Shown piece after piece: positions 51,150-60,197 of a stretch of 64,000 nucleotides of DNA; the stretch's first letter is position 1; every line of letters begins with the position of its first letter. The notes under the pieces are model-generated. The model ran no database searches. It had not been told where the DNA came from and saw only the letters and a list, made by a program, of their open reading frames with translations. Made by a program: the position numbers and the translations under genes. Source of the stretch: Caldilinea sp. CFX5. Its GTDB lineage: Bacteria > Chloroflexota > Anaerolineae > Caldilineales > Caldilineaceae. Location: contig QWII01000072.1 of assembly GCA_021405325.1 (NCBI GenBank), positions 1 to 64,000 of the forward strand. Direction: 5' to 3'.

Positions 51150-51817
51150 ATGTCTGTCATGCGTATTGCATCGTTACGCCAGCTTTACAACGATGGCAAT
51201 CACAATGCTTTTACCGATCTCTGTCGCTTTGGCGAATCCTATTATCTCACCTTCCGCAGTTGTCCGGAAGGCCATATGATCTTTGCTTCCTCGCGTATTG
51301 TGATCTTACGCAGCCGTGATGCTCAGCAGTGGGAGCAGGTCTACACCAAAGTGAGGATGGCTTGAGTTGGTCACGGGCGGCGCTGGTTCAGGAAGCGTAT
51401 GGTGATGAGACCGCGTTTCTCTTTGAAAATGACGGGCGTGCCGTCGCCGTGGTGCGCGCCGAGGCGGGTAAACCGGCGTGGCTCGCACGCGCTGCGCCAC
51501 CCTACCAACAGTGGACCCACAAAACCCTGGATCGCGCGGTTGGCGGACCGCTGCTGGCGCGTTGGGGCGACCGCTATCTGGTAGGCGGACGCAAAAGCCT
51601 CAACAAACAAGCGCCGGTGACAGCCCTCTACTGGCTGGTGAATGACGAACTGGTCGAAGCGCTGGAACTACCCAGCGGCGGTGACACTTCCTACCCCGGC
51701 TTTGTGGAAATCGCCCCCAATCGCGGCCTGCTCTCCTACTATTCCAGCCACGAAGGCAGCGGGACGAGTCTAGCGCCGTGTCATATTTATCTGGCGGAGT
51801 TAGTGCTTGAAGACTGA
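51150..51817 (+). pseudogene. Sialidase/glycosidase-like gene with internal deletion and frameshift
   Basis: The front (51150-51365) encodes LYNDGNHNAFTDLCRFGESY and YYLTFRSCPEGH...ILRSRDAQQWEQV, typical of the first blades of BNR/sialidase-like beta-propellers, then stops at VYTKVRMA. The remainder continues in another frame from about 51345 (EDGLSWSRAALVQEAYGDET to YPGFVEIAPNRGLLSYYSSH). The join skips roughly 50 residues expected between blades. GGAGG precedes the ATG. It heads a carbohydrate-type ABC operon, so it was probably an enzyme for the imported sugar. Confidence 0.75.
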
Positions 51818-51822
51818 TTAGA

Positions 51823-51878
51823 TGATTGGGTGATTAGGTCATTGCTGCCTACTGCCCAATAACCTAATCACCCAATCA
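51823..51878. repeat. 17-bp perfect foldback before importer 2
   Basis: TGATTGGGTGATTAGGT (51823-51839) pairs exactly with 51862-51878. The GTGATT words resemble those at 25614. Confidence 0.75.
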
Positions 51879-51891
51879 CTAGGAACCAATT

Positions 51892-52878
51892 ATGTTGCTC
51901 TTTATCCTACGTCGTATTCTCATCATGATTCCCACGCTGCTGGCGATTACGGTGGTTTCGTTTGTGATCATCGAGGCGCCGCCGGGGGATTTTATTGATG
52001 TGTATGTTGATCGCATCACGGCGCAGCAACAGACGATTGACCCAAGCGAAGTGGAGGCGTTGCGCGCGCGCTATGGGTTGGGACAGCCGGGCTATGTGCG
52101 CTACTTCCGCTGGTTGGGATCGATTTTGCAGGGTGACTTGGGGCGCTCGCTCGAATGGAATCAGCCCGTCACCAAGTTGATCGCCGACCGCTTGCCCTGG
52201 ACGTTGACAATCTCGCTGCTCTCCTTTGTGCTGGTCTACCTGGTCAGTATCCCGATTGGCCTTTATTCGGCGACCAATCAATATTCGGCGCTGGATTATC
52301 TCTTTAGCCTGATCGGCTTTATTGGGCTGGCGATCCCGAATTTTCTCTTTGCCCTCATTATCTTATGGCTCTATTTTCTAGCAACGGGCGATGTGGCAGT
52401 CGGTCTCTTCTCGGCGGAGTATCAAAATGCGCCGTGGAGCGTGGGCCGGGTGATCGATCTGCTCAAGCACATCTGGATGCCGGCGATCATTGTGGCGCTG
52501 GCCGGCACCGCCGGGTTGATTCGGGTGGTGCGCGCCAATCTGTTGGATGAGCTACGCAAATCGTATGTCATGGTGGCCCGCTCCAAGGGGTTGTCCGAAT
52601 CGAAGTTGCTCTATAAATACCCCTTGCGTACCGCCATGAATCCAGTCGCCAGCACCATCGGGTGGGCGCTGCCGGGGTTGGTTAATGGCGAATTGCTCAC
52701 TTCGCTGGTCTTAGGGTTGCCGACGGTGGCGCCGCTCTTTGTTGGGGCGCTCATGAGCCAGGATATGTTTCTGGCCGGCAGCATCGTTTTGATTTTAAGC
52801 GCGCTCACCCTGATCGGCACCTTGCTTTCCGACATTTTGCTCGCCTGGCTCGATCCGCGGATCCGCGAGGCGATCTAA
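51892..52878 (+). CDS. DppB-type permease of ABC importer 2
   Basis: The 328-residue membrane protein has the OppB-type start MLLFILRRILIMIPTLLAIT, PVTKLIADRLPWTLTISLLS and the EAA-like loop (YVMVARSKGLSESKLLYKYP), ending LLAWLDPRIREAI. AGGAA lies upstream of the ATG. It heads a five-gene importer read in one direction, in contrast to importer 1. Confidence 0.93.
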   Translation: MLLFILRRILIMIPTLLAITVVSFVIIEAPPGDFIDVYVDRITAQQQTIDPSEVEALRARYGLGQPGYVRYFRWLGSILQGDLGRSLEWNQPVTKLIADRLPWTLTISLLSFVLVYLVSIPIGLYSATNQYSALDYLFSLIGFIGLAIPNFLFALIILWLYFLATGDVAVGLFSAEYQNAPWSVGRVIDLLKHIWMPAIIVALAGTAGLIRVVRANLLDELRKSYVMVARSKGLSESKLLYKYPLRTAMNPVASTIGWALPGLVNGELLTSLVLGLPTVAPLFVGALMSQDMFLAGSIVLILSALTLIGTLLSDILLAWLDPRIREAI

Positions 52879-52879
52879 G

Positions 52880-52985
52880 AGCCGGAACACAGAGAGCACA
52901 GAGAATGCACAGAGGACACAGCGTCAGACAATGCTTCGGTTTTTCTCTGGACTCTCTGCGCCGCCTCTGCGTACTCTGTGTCCCA
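52880..52985. repeat. Imperfect foldback of CACAGAG words
   Basis: ACACAGAG-type words on the left (52886-52920) face CTCTGTGT-type words on the right (52948-52982) with several mismatches. The words recur at 60107. It separates the two permease genes. Confidence 0.55.
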
Positions 52986-53007
52986 ATAGTTTGTCATAGG
53001 GTTGATT

Positions 53008-54135
53008 ATGATTGCAGATGAACAACTGTTGCGTCCGCAAACGCAGCTCACAAAGAAAGATGAAAAGTTTCTGGTGGCTTCCCAGTGGCAATTGATCCGC
53101 TGGAAGTTTGCGCGCCATCGCGTGGCGGTCTTGTCGCTAGTGATTCTGATCATCTTCTATGTGGTCGCCGGCTTTGCCGAGTTTTTCGCACCCTATGCCG
53201 CCGATGACTACGACATTGATTATGTCCTGGCCCCGCCCCAGCGTATTCATTGGGTTGATGAAGGGCGCTTCCGTCCCTTTGTCTATGGCTACACCGCCGA
53301 ACTGGACCCCAACACTTTCCGCACCACCTATAAGGTCGATGAGAGCCGCAAGTTTCCCCTGGCCTTTTGGGTCAAGGGAGAGCCGTACAATCTCTTGGGG
53401 TTTGCGGGGGAGCGCCGTCTGTTTGGCGTAGCCGAAGGCAAAGTTCATCTCCTTGGCGCCGATGACCGGGGGCGCGATCTCTTTTCACGCATTATCTATG
53501 GGGCGCGCATCTCCCTGTCGATTGGGTTGGTGGGCATTGCCATTAGTTCGTTGATCGGCGTGGTGATCGGCGGCATCTCCGGTTACTTTGGCGGCGCCAT
53601 TGATATGATCATCCAGCGCGTCATCGAGTTTATCCGCTCCATTCCCACCCTGCCGTTGTGGATGGCGCTGAGTGTGGCCCTGCCGCCGACCTGGAGTATT
53701 GTCCAAGCTTATTTTGGCCTTGTGATCATCCTCTCGCTGGTCGGCTGGACGGGGTTGGCGCGCGTGGTGCGCGGGAAGTTCTTGTCACTACGTGAGGAAG
53801 ATTTTGTCATGGCGGCCCAACTCAACGGCGCCACCGAACGGATTATCATCTTCAAGCATCTGCTGCCCCTCTTCTACAGCCATGTCATCGCCTCGCTCAC
53901 GCTAAGTGTGCCGGGCATGATCCTGGGGGAGACGGCACTCAGTTTTATCGGGTTGGGCTTGCAACCGCCGGCGGTCAGTTGGGGCGTGCTGCTCAAAGAT
54001 TCGCAGAAGATTCGGGTGCTGGCCGAGGCGCCCTGGCTGCTGATTCCGGGGGTCTTTGTCATTATCGCCATTCTGGCCTTTAACTTTGTCGGCGATGGGC
54101 TGCGCGATGCGGCAGATCCGTACGCGACGGTGTAG
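53008..54135 (+). CDS. DppC-type permease of ABC importer 2 with long first loop
   Basis: The 375-residue membrane protein is longer than a normal DppC (about 280-300) because an outside loop of some 110 residues lies between the first and second helices (FFAPYAADDYDIDYVLAPPQ, then FRTTYKVDESRKFPLAFWV to LLGADDRGRDLFSRI). The core has the coupling loop REEDFVMAAQLNGATERIII and the ending DGLRDAADPYATV. The loop may help dock the binding protein. The ATG at 53008 has AGGG six bases upstream. Confidence 0.92.
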   Translation: MIADEQLLRPQTQLTKKDEKFLVASQWQLIRWKFARHRVAVLSLVILIIFYVVAGFAEFFAPYAADDYDIDYVLAPPQRIHWVDEGRFRPFVYGYTAELDPNTFRTTYKVDESRKFPLAFWVKGEPYNLLGFAGERRLFGVAEGKVHLLGADDRGRDLFSRIIYGARISLSIGLVGIAISSLIGVVIGGISGYFGGAIDMIIQRVIEFIRSIPTLPLWMALSVALPPTWSIVQAYFGLVIILSLVGWTGLARVVRGKFLSLREEDFVMAAQLNGATERIIIFKHLLPLFYSHVIASLTLSVPGMILGETALSFIGLGLQPPAVSWGVLLKDSQKIRVLAEAPWLLIPGVFVIIAILAFNFVGDGLRDAADPYATV

Positions 54136-54136
54136 G

Positions 54137-54259
54137 GCTGTCAACGGATTCAGGGAACAGATTGAACGAATTATTGTCTGTAATCCGTTCTCAGCATGGC
54201 ATCGTAGAACGGATTATGCGATGTATCCGCTCAATCCGCTCCCTGAATCCGCTGACAGC
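54137..54259. repeat. Nested foldback between permease and ATPase genes
   Basis: Outer arms 54137-54156 and 54240-54259 pair with one mismatch (GCTGTCAACGGATTCAGGGA). An inner 11-bp pair TAATCCGTTCT/AGAACGGATTA lies at 54181-54191 and 54206-54216. The whole structure fills the gap between genes. Confidence 0.78.
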
Positions 54260-54276
54260 GTTGTGTCCCAAAACGA

Positions 54277-55284
54277 ATGAAAGTCACGATGACCGGTAAC
54301 GACGTTTTACTCAATGTCAAAAATTTAACCACCCATTTCTTCTCCCGCGAAGGCGTCGTCAAAGCCGTCGATGGCGTCAGCTTTGCCGTGCGCCGGGGCG
54401 AGACCTTGGGCATTGCCGGCGAGAGCGGCTGTGGCAAGAGCGTTATGGCCCAGTCGATCCTGCGCATTGTGCCGGGCAACGGGCGCATTGTCGATGGCGA
54501 AATTTCGCTCTATCACAACAATGAGATCATCGACCTGGTCAAGCTCGACTGGCAAGGCCCGCAAATCCGCGCGATTCGCGGCGGCATTATCTCCATGGTC
54601 TTTCAGGAGCCGATGACTTCCTTTAGCATGAATTACACCATCGGCAACCAGATCAGCGAGGTGATCCGGCTACACCAACAGTGCAGCGAAAAGGAGGCGC
54701 GCCAACGGGCCATCGATATTCTGAGCAAAGTGGGGCTGCCCAAACCGGAACAGACGATCGACGCCTACCCCTTTGCCCTAAGCGGCGGGATGCGCCAACG
54801 GGCGATGATCGCGATGGCGCTCTCCTGTCACCCCCGTCTCTTGATCGCCGACGAACCAACCACCGCGCTCGATGTGACGATCCAGGCCCAGGTGCTTGAC
54901 CTGATGAAGGCGTTGCAGCGCGAGTTGGGCATGGCGCTCATTGTCATTACCCATGATCTGGCGGTTATTTCCGAGTTGTGCGACAGCGTGATGATCATGT
55001 ATCTGGGGACGGATGTGGAGAGCGCCCCGGCGCAGGAGCTTTTTCGCAATCCCAAACACCCCTATACGATTGGGTTGCTCAGTTCCGTGCCCAAACTCGG
55101 CGCCGGCAAAACGCAGATTATCGAACCCATTCAAGGCACGGTGCCGACGCCCAGTGAACGCTCTAGCGGCTGTCCGTTCCACCCGCGCTGTCCGCAAGCG
55201 ATCCAGGGGACATGCGATGTCCACTTCCCGCGCCAGGTGGAAGTGGGCGCCGGCCATACAGTGCGCTGTCATCTGTATCCATGA
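54277..55284 (+). CDS. DppD-type ATPase of ABC importer 2
   Basis: The 335-residue ATPase has Walker A GESGCGKSVM, signature LSGGMRQR, Walker B LLIADEPTTALD and the C-terminal CPFHPRCPQAIQGTC cluster. It resembles oligopeptide-type ATPases. It pairs with the ATPase at 55377. Confidence 0.94.
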   Translation: MKVTMTGNDVLLNVKNLTTHFFSREGVVKAVDGVSFAVRRGETLGIAGESGCGKSVMAQSILRIVPGNGRIVDGEISLYHNNEIIDLVKLDWQGPQIRAIRGGIISMVFQEPMTSFSMNYTIGNQISEVIRLHQQCSEKEARQRAIDILSKVGLPKPEQTIDAYPFALSGGMRQRAMIAMALSCHPRLLIADEPTTALDVTIQAQVLDLMKALQRELGMALIVITHDLAVISELCDSVMIMYLGTDVESAPAQELFRNPKHPYTIGLLSSVPKLGAGKTQIIEPIQGTVPTPSERSSGCPFHPRCPQAIQGTCDVHFPRQVEVGAGHTVRCHLYP

Positions 55285-55305
55285 TGTAACTATTCAGCCG
55301 GGAAC

Positions 55306-55323
55306 GCCGCCATCCTTGGCGGC
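55306..55323. repeat. Short GCCGCC/GGCGGC hairpin between ATPase genes
   Basis: GCCGCC (55306-55311) and GGCGGC (55318-55323) pair around ATCCTT. It is shorter than the other foldbacks in the window. Confidence 0.5.
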
Positions 55324-55376
55324 AGGCGGCGGCAAAAATCGATGCCAGAATCGTTACTACGTAATTCAGTAAAGCC

Positions 55377-56420
55377 ATGATCAATCAAGACGCAATTGTT
55401 GAAGTGAAAGACCTGCATAAACACTTTCCTATCCAGCGCGGCTTTTTGCGCCGGGTAGTGGGGCAGGTGAAGGCCGTTGATAATGTTAGCTTCGCCGTGA
55501 AGCGGGGGGAAACGTTGGCTTTGGTGGGCGAAAGCGGCTGTGGCAAGACGACTACAGGTCGTTGCATTCTGCGCGCCATTGAGCCATCCGCCGGCAATAT
55601 TCTCTTTCGCCCTACTGACGCTGAGTCCACTGTGGACTTGACCACGCTGGCCATCCCTGACCTGCGGCAGATGCAGCGGCACATGGGCATGATCTTTCAA
55701 GACCCCTACTCGTCGCTCAACCCGCGCATGACGATTCTGGAGATTATCGGCGAACCATTTCTCAACCGGAAGCTAGTGACGCGCAAGCGTGAACTGGAAG
55801 AGCGGGTGGCGGAACTGCTCCAAAGCGTGCGGCTCGACCCCAGTTACATGCGCCGCTACCCCCATGCCTTTAGCGGCGGTCAGCGCCAGCGCATTGCCAT
55901 TGCCCGCGCCCTGGCGCTCAACCCGCCTTTTGTCGTGGCCGATGAACCGGTCTCGGCGCTCGATGTGTCGGTGCAGGCGCAAATTTTGAGCCTGCTCAAG
56001 GAGTTGCAACGCGAACGCAACTTGACCTATCTCTTTGTCGCCCACAACCTGGCGGTGGTCGAGTATATCAGCGATCGGGTTGCGGTGATGTATGTCGGGC
56101 AGATTGTCGAACTGGGCGAGACGCAGCGGATCTTTGCCCAGCCCAAACATCCCTACACCGAAGCGTTGCTCTCCGCCGTCCCCGTGATCGAGACCGCGCA
56201 CGGCCACAAACGGGAACGCATTGTACTGGCCGGCGACATTGCCGATCCGGCCAATCGCCCCAGTGGTTGCTTCTTTCACCCCCGGTGCAGCTATGTGCAA
56301 GATCGCTGTCGCCGCGAAGAACCGCCCTTGGTGAATGTCGCCCAGACCGGCGAACAACCCCATTTCGCCCGCTGTCACTTTGCCGAGAGCCTGTCCTTAA
56401 AAGGCGTAACACCAAGCTAA
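55377..56420 (+). CDS. DppF-type ATPase of ABC importer 2
   Basis: The 347-residue ATPase has Walker A GESGCGKTTTGR, the Q-loop in FQDPYSSLNPRMT, signature FSGGQRQRIAIARAL, Walker B VVADEPVSALDVS and the C-terminal GCFFHPRCSYVQDRC cluster. It completes the ATPase pair of importer 2. Confidence 0.94.
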   Translation: MINQDAIVEVKDLHKHFPIQRGFLRRVVGQVKAVDNVSFAVKRGETLALVGESGCGKTTTGRCILRAIEPSAGNILFRPTDAESTVDLTTLAIPDLRQMQRHMGMIFQDPYSSLNPRMTILEIIGEPFLNRKLVTRKRELEERVAELLQSVRLDPSYMRRYPHAFSGGQRQRIAIARALALNPPFVVADEPVSALDVSVQAQILSLLKELQRERNLTYLFVAHNLAVVEYISDRVAVMYVGQIVELGETQRIFAQPKHPYTEALLSAVPVIETAHGHKRERIVLAGDIADPANRPSGCFFHPRCSYVQDRCRREEPPLVNVAQTGEQPHFARCHFAESLSLKGVTPS

Positions 56421-56428
56421 CCCGCCCC

Positions 56429-56500
56429 GTAGGGACGCTTGAGTTTAGGGTAGGAACATGGAAAAAATTCTCGAATTTCTTGAAACTCAGGCGTCCCTAC
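56429..56500. repeat. 18-bp foldback between ATPase and binding-protein genes
   Basis: GTAGGGACGCTTGAGTTT (56429-56446) pairs with 56483-56500 with one mismatch; GAAAAAATTC/GAATTTC-like pairing continues in the loop. In-operon position suggests separate handling of the binding-protein mRNA. Confidence 0.75.
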
Positions 56501-56571
56501 AGGACTGGTGAAGATCCTGATCATCGTATGTAATTCATGTTTTGGAGAGCAGATCAACAGGAGGCTACGAG

Positions 56572-58650
56572 ATGAAAACAACGCTGTTTCGTGTACTGAG
56601 TTTGCTCGTGATACTGACCATGCTGGTCAGCGCGTGCGCCGCTCCCGCCGGGCCGGCGGCCAGCGAGGGGGGCGGTGAGCAGGCCGCCGCTCCCGCCGGT
56701 GAGCAACAAGCGGCGGCTCCGGCCGGCGCTATTCTCACCGACAAGCCGGCCGACGCCGGTGAGCGCCCGGTGCAGGCCGATCTGTACAATTCGCCGGCTG
56801 AGTATGAAGCGGCCACCGGCGAAAAGATCGCCGCATTTGGCGAGGCGCCCGAACTAGCCGAGGCCGTCGCTAAGGGCGACTTGCCCCCGGTAGCCGAACG
56901 GTTGCCGGCAGAACCGATTGTCGTCAAGCCGGAGGAGGCCATCGGCAAGTATGGCGGCGCCCTACGCATGGCGATCACCGGCCAGAACGAAAAGACCAAC
57001 GAGGTCGGCACCTGGTGGTCGATGGAGCCGCTGACCATTCACTCGCCCAAAGGGGTGATTGTCCCCAATGTCGCCACCAGTTGGGAATGGTCAGAGGATT
57101 ACAAGACCCTCACCCTCAAGCTGCGCGAAGGCATCAAGTGGAGCGACGGCGTCCCCTTCACCGCCGACGACATCATGTTCTGGTGGCAAGATGTGGTGCT
57201 GAACACCGATCTGACGCCAACACCTCATACGCTGTTAACTCGTGGCGGGCAAGTGGCGGAATTGACCAAAATTGACGATTACACCATTCAATTCGCCTTT
57301 GCCGAACCCTATGCCCTCTTCACCACCTATCTGGGCAGTTGGGGCTTTCCACGCGCCGACCCGACCAGCCACCCCAAGCACTACCTGACCAAGTTCCACC
57401 CCAACTACACCGACGCCGCCGAACTTGAGAAGGCGATGAAAGAACAGAGCTTTGACACCTGGGTCGATTTCTTCAGGAATCAGAGCGCCGTCACCAACCC
57501 GGAGAAGCCAACGATTGCCGCCTGGATCCCCCAGGAGTGGCCGCCGCAGCCGCTCCAGATCCACAAGCGCAACCCCTATTACTGGAAAGTGGACAGCGCC
57601 GGCAATCAACTGCCTTATATCGGTGAAATTCAAAGCACCCGCACCGCCGACCGCCAGGCCACCTTGCTCAAGACCATTGCCGGCGATCTCGACTTTGCGC
57701 GCATGGGCAGCATCGACCTGCCGCTCATGACCGATAACAAGGAGCAGGGCAACTATCGCTTCGCCTATGCCGACTGGATGCCCAATGCCTTCTGTAACAT
57801 CATGTTTAACTACGATAGTCCGGAAGCGGCCAAAAAGACACTCTACAACGACGTGCGCTTCCGTCAGGCGCTTTCGGTGGCGATCAACCGGGAAGAGATT
57901 ATCAAGCTCTTCTACAAAGGGGGCGTCTTCGCCTCACAGGTCGCCCCCTTGCGCGGCGAGCCGTACCACGGCGAATCCGATCTCTTCCAATCCTACGCCC
58001 AATTTGACCCTGAGGTGGCGAATCAAATGCTCGACGAACTGGGTCTCACGGCGCGCGACGCCGAAGGCTTCCGCCTGGCCCCGGACGGCAGCGAACTGTT
58101 GCTCATTGTCTATGTCAATACCTCCTGGCCGGCTGAATGTCCGGAGGTGATGGAAGTGGTGCGCGGCTACTGGGAAGAGATCGGCATCAAGGCCACAATC
58201 ACCCCGGAAGCCGGCGAATTGTGGGGGACGCGTCACAACGCCGGTGAACATGATATGGCCGTGCGTGGCGCACACTTTGGCGGCGGTCCTGTCCACCCGA
58301 CGCTCAACGGCAATACCTTTGCCCTCAGCGGTTGGCAATGGGCGCCGCAATGGGCCAAGTGGCTGGACACCCAGGGCGCCGAAGGTTCTGAACCGCCGGA
58401 TGATGTCAAGCGCATTCGCGAAATTCGCGAACTGGTGATGGGTGAACCGGATGAAGCCAAACGCACGGCGATGTTGCAAGAGGTCTTTGAGATTCACATG
58501 AAGAACCTCTGGTCGGTTGGCATTGTGGTCGATGACCCCAAGTTCGGCCAGTTGACCGTCGTCCACAACCGGCTGCGCAATGTCGTCACCTGGTCCATCG
58601 CCGGCGAGTGGTATCCAGCGGTGCCGGCGCAGTGGTTTATTAATGAATGA
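56572..58650 (+). CDS. Family-5 solute-binding lipoprotein of ABC importer 2
   Basis: The 692-residue protein has a lipoprotein signal (LLVILTMLVSACAAP), a linker and an SBP_bac_5 body (SWEWSEDYKTLTLKLREGIK, WSDGVPFTADDIMFWWQD). It is larger than most peptide-binding members and resembles those for oligosaccharides. A Gfo/Idh dehydrogenase follows and a glycosidase-like gene precedes the operon, which supports a sugar ligand. GGAGG precedes the ATG at 56572; an ATG ten codons earlier is rejected. Confidence 0.93.
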   Translation: MKTTLFRVLSLLVILTMLVSACAAPAGPAASEGGGEQAAAPAGEQQAAAPAGAILTDKPADAGERPVQADLYNSPAEYEAATGEKIAAFGEAPELAEAVAKGDLPPVAERLPAEPIVVKPEEAIGKYGGALRMAITGQNEKTNEVGTWWSMEPLTIHSPKGVIVPNVATSWEWSEDYKTLTLKLREGIKWSDGVPFTADDIMFWWQDVVLNTDLTPTPHTLLTRGGQVAELTKIDDYTIQFAFAEPYALFTTYLGSWGFPRADPTSHPKHYLTKFHPNYTDAAELEKAMKEQSFDTWVDFFRNQSAVTNPEKPTIAAWIPQEWPPQPLQIHKRNPYYWKVDSAGNQLPYIGEIQSTRTADRQATLLKTIAGDLDFARMGSIDLPLMTDNKEQGNYRFAYADWMPNAFCNIMFNYDSPEAAKKTLYNDVRFRQALSVAINREEIIKLFYKGGVFASQVAPLRGEPYHGESDLFQSYAQFDPEVANQMLDELGLTARDAEGFRLAPDGSELLLIVYVNTSWPAECPEVMEVVRGYWEEIGIKATITPEAGELWGTRHNAGEHDMAVRGAHFGGGPVHPTLNGNTFALSGWQWAPQWAKWLDTQGAEGSEPPDDVKRIREIRELVMGEPDEAKRTAMLQEVFEIHMKNLWSVGIVVDDPKFGQLTVVHNRLRNVVTWSIAGEWYPAVPAQWFINE

Positions 58651-58731
58651 CAGGTAAACAGGTAAACAGGTAGACAGGGAATTGTCACCTGTTTACCTGT
58701 CTACCTGTCTACCTGTCTACCTGTCTACCAG
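58649..58731. repeat. Tandem-word foldback (CTGTCTAC)n
   Basis: The left arm repeats CAGGTARACAGG and the right arm repeats CTGTCTAC four to five times, so many pairing registers are possible. It starts at the stop codon of the binding-protein gene. The tandem copies show how these arms may lengthen. Confidence 0.82.
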
Positions 58732-58742
58732 AAAGGTTTTGC

Positions 58743-59828
58743 ATGAAAACTTACCGCGCCGCGGTGATCGGCTGTAGCCGCATGGGTGGCTTTATTGATA
58801 ACGAGGTGGTCGGTTCGCCTAAGGCGGCGTTGCCTTATTCGCACGCGGCAGGCTTTATGGCTTGCCCACGGACGGATCTGATCGCCTGTGCCGATCTGCG
58901 TACCGATGTGATGGCGGAATTTGGCCGGCAATACAACATTCCGCCCGCCGGTCAATATACCGATTACCGGACGCTGATCGACCAGGAACGGCCCGACATG
59001 ATCAGCATTGCCACCCAACCCGAACAGCGCGCCGAGATTACGATTTATGCGGCGGAACATGGCGTCAAAGCCATCTATGCCGAAAAAGCAATGTCGGCGT
59101 CGTTGGGCGAAGCATACGACATGGTGGCGGCGCTGGAACGGCACGGCGTTTTTTTCAACCTGGGCACCAATCGCCGCTGGTCGGTGGCCTATGACCAGAT
59201 GAAGGCGCTGGTCGATAGCGGTGAACTGGGCGCGCTCAAGACCGTGATTATCTACAACAATGGCACCCTCTTTAACACCGGCAGCCACTACATCGATCTG
59301 GTCATGCGGCTCAACAGCGACCAACCGGCGCTCTGGGCGCAGGGCAATCTACGCGCCAAAGATGAGATCTTTGATGGCGACATTCTGCACGAAGACCCGG
59401 TGGGCGAAGGGCTGATCTCTTTTGCCAACGGCGTCACCGGCTACCTGCTGGTCACGCCACGGGGCGGCGATATTGAAGTCATCTGCGAAAACGGCGCGCT
59501 TACCGCTTACAACGATGGCCTGGAATGGCACTTACGTCGCCGCGCCGCCAAAGAGACGCATGGTCACACGGGTCTGGTGACCGCGCCCTTTGCTGAACCG
59601 CCGATTGTCAGCAGTACCTTGCGGCTGATCGAAGACCTGGTTCACGCCCTCGACACTGGTGAACCGACCCGCGGCGGCCCACGCATTTCGCTTGCCAGCA
59701 CCGAATTGATCTTTGCCCTGATCGAGTCGCACCGACGAGGTGGCGCCAAAGTGATGCTGCCGGTGCAAGAACGCGCCTTGCGTCTGCAACGGAGTCGCGG
59801 CCCCAACAAACCGAAATATAGCGTATAA
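58743..59828 (+). CDS. Gfo/Idh/MocA-family dehydrogenase
   Basis: The 361-residue protein has the N-terminal Rossmann motif AAVIGCSRMGGFIDN, the active-site E-K of IYAEKAMSASLGEAYDM and TNRRWSVAYDQMK, with an IDH-type C-terminal domain (GSHYIDLVMRL). Members oxidise sugars, inositols or amino-sugars with NAD(P). It follows the binding protein of importer 2 in the same direction and likely processes the imported compound. AAAGG precedes the ATG. Confidence 0.9.
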   Translation: MKTYRAAVIGCSRMGGFIDNEVVGSPKAALPYSHAAGFMACPRTDLIACADLRTDVMAEFGRQYNIPPAGQYTDYRTLIDQERPDMISIATQPEQRAEITIYAAEHGVKAIYAEKAMSASLGEAYDMVAALERHGVFFNLGTNRRWSVAYDQMKALVDSGELGALKTVIIYNNGTLFNTGSHYIDLVMRLNSDQPALWAQGNLRAKDEIFDGDILHEDPVGEGLISFANGVTGYLLVTPRGGDIEVICENGALTAYNDGLEWHLRRRAAKETHGHTGLVTAPFAEPPIVSSTLRLIEDLVHALDTGEPTRGGPRISLASTELIFALIESHRRGGAKVMLPVQERALRLQRSRGPNKPKYSV

Positions 59829-59838
59829 GGAGGGGTGA

Positions 59839-60063
59839 CTAGCTTGCCGCTTCGCCGATATAGCGAAAGCGGGGCATCGTCACCCCATCCACCACCACCT
59901 CTTCCAAAAACATGGTCAGGGGGCGAATCCAGAGATCGAAGTTGCCGTACAGGGTGCGGTAGACCACGTAGGCTTCTTCGGTCTCACTATGGCGCGCCAC
60001 GCCGATCACGTCGTACTCTTTGCCTTTGTAATGCCGATAGCGGCCGGTTGGGATTGTAGTCAT
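59839..60063 (-). CDS. DUF1653-domain protein
   Basis: The 74-residue protein matches DUF1653 (PTGRYRHYKGKEYDVIGVAR, then VVYRTLYGNFDLWIRPLTMF). The family is small, widespread and of unknown function. AAAGGA seven bases before the ATG at 60063 fixes the start. It converges with the Gfo/Idh gene with only ten bases between. Confidence 0.9.
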   Translation of the reverse strand: MTTIPTGRYRHYKGKEYDVIGVARHSETEEAYVVYRTLYGNFDLWIRPLTMFLEEVVVDGVTMPRFRYIGEAAS

Positions 60064-60093
60064 CCGCAAATCCTTTGCCTATTTTCAAAATTT

Positions 60094-60195
60094 GTAACTA
60101 CCAAGGTACACAGAGATCACCGAGAGGGTACAGAGTTTTTTCTCTTTGTTCTCTGTGGATTCTCCGTGCTCTCTGTGTAACGGCTTAGTAGTTAC
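60094..60195. repeat. Imperfect foldback of CACAGAG words
   Basis: GTAACTAC (60094-60101) pairs with 60188-60195 and TACACAGAG (60107-60115) with CTCTGTGTA (60171-60179). The CACAGAG words match those at 52886. It fills the gap between two minus-strand genes. Confidence 0.65.
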
Positions 60196-60197
60196 CC

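Noticed and set aside
58649..58731. CRISPR-like array
   Set aside because: The CTGTCTAC and CAGGTARA copies are contiguous 8-base words without spacers. No cas genes or spaced repeats were seen anywhere in the window.
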